Origin: Acidovorax sp. NCPPB 3576
Lineage (GTDB): Bacteria > Pseudomonadota > Gammaproteobacteria > Burkholderiales > Burkholderiaceae_C
Assembly: GCF_028473605.1 (NCBI RefSeq)
Contig: NZ_CP097267.1
Coordinates: 1,120,501 to 1,184,500, forward strand
Direction of reading: 5' to 3'
DNA length: 64,000 bases
Below the pieces are notes generated by a model. That model searched no databases. It was not told the origin of the DNA and saw nothing but the letters and a program-made list of their open reading frames with translations. The position numbers and the translations under genes are program-made. Of the stretch, positions 63,683 through 64,000 are shown one piece after another (the first letter of the stretch is position 1; the number at the start of each line of letters is the position of its first letter).

Positions 63683-64000
63683 ATGGTGATGGCGGCGTTG
63701 CATCGTTTGCTGGAGGGCTTGGCGCACGGCCCGGCCTGCGTGGTGGAGGTGGAGTCTACCCAAGGCTCGGTGCCGCGCGAAAGCGGCGCGTGGATGGCCG
63801 TGCTGGCTGATGGCCTGGCCGGCACCATCGGCGGCGGGCGGCTGGAGTTCGATGCCATCGCGCAGGCGCGCCGCCGGCTGGCGGGCGAGGGCGGCCCTGC
63901 CGTGTTGCGGTTCGCGCTCGGGCCCAGCCTGGGGCAGTGCTGCGGCGGCGTGGTGTTCCTGCGGTTCACCGTGGTGGGACCGGGCGAGCGTGCCGCGCTG
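63683..64000 (+). CDS. xdhC: Xanthine dehydrogenase accessory protein, N-terminal part (runs off the window)
   Basis: The first 106 codons match XdhC: LLEGLAHGPACVVEVESTQGSVPRESGAWMAVLADGLAGTIGGGRLEFDAIAQARRRLA, then the conserved FALGPSLGQCCGG with the Cys pair that helps insert sulfurated molybdenum cofactor into xanthine dehydrogenase. A GGAGG site lies 7 bp before the ATG. Its presence next to uraH supports a purine degradation cluster continuing past the window edge. Confidence 0.92.
   Translation, partial: MVMAALHRLLEGLAHGPACVVEVESTQGSVPRESGAWMAVLADGLAGTIGGGRLEFDAIAQARRRLAGEGGPAVLRFALGPSLGQCCGGVVFLRFTVVGPGERAAL

Overview
The window is GC-rich chromosomal DNA from a beta-proteobacterium of the Comamonadaceae. 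It most resembles a plant-associated Acidovorax/Paracidovorax. The assignment rests on gene content (VgrG/Rhs type VI modules, a fused UraD-AllC protein, a GH5-CBM2 endoglucanase, VirK), on two textbook PIP-box promoters in front of effector-like genes, and on a dispersed palindromic repeat that I recognise from this family. No species can be proved from the sequence alone. I see no rRNA, tRNA or CRISPR.

Layout. 1-4.8 kb: a hexuronate operon (LgoD/RspB-like dehydrogenase, UxaB, UxaA, KdgK). 5.0-6.7 kb: two short-chain dehydrogenases. 6.8-13.3 kb: an RND efflux system (permease, adaptor, TetR) with a divergent outer-membrane factor; two matching 26-bp operators lie in front of the adaptor gene and in the tetR/OMF intergenic region. 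13.4-14.6 kb: a small DUF4148-like secreted protein and a hydroxypyruvate-isomerase-like enzyme. 14.9-33.8 kb: a type VI secretion Rhs island (VgrG, a small partner, DUF2169, TIGR02270-like, a thiolase-fold protein, then a full-length PAAR-Rhs toxin), followed by an AT-rich series of displaced Rhs C-terminal toxin modules, each with its own immunity gene, plus orphan immunity-like genes and a broken rhs fragment.

33.8-40.8 kb: two probable type III effector genes, each preceded by a perfect PIP box (TTCGB-N15-TTCGB) and a correctly spaced YANNNT -10 element. They flank an NMT1/THI5-type ABC importer operon. The first encodes a 204-residue protein with an MGNACC lipidation-like N-terminus and an F-box-like motif. 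The second is a gene of about 1,040 codons split by one frameshift.

40.9-51.9 kb: MaeB malic enzyme, two chemoreceptors, TetR and GntR regulators, the DctA dicarboxylate carrier and a DUF6402 gene pair. 52.0-58.1 kb: a purine/ureide catabolic operon (PuuE, UraD-AllC fusion, M20 peptidase) next to a GntR regulator and a divergent glycerate kinase. 58.2-64 kb: gamma-glutamyltransferase, GH5-CBM2 endoglucanase, VirK, 5-hydroxyisourate hydrolase, a TonB-C-like lipoprotein and the start of xdhC.

Together the genes suggest a plant-associated bacterium that uses plant sugar acids, dicarboxylates and purines, degrades cellulose, competes with other bacteria through Rhs toxins and delivers proteins into plant cells. 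The most notable signals are the PIP-box genes and a dispersed palindromic element that has been domesticated as translated peptide inside three rhs copies.
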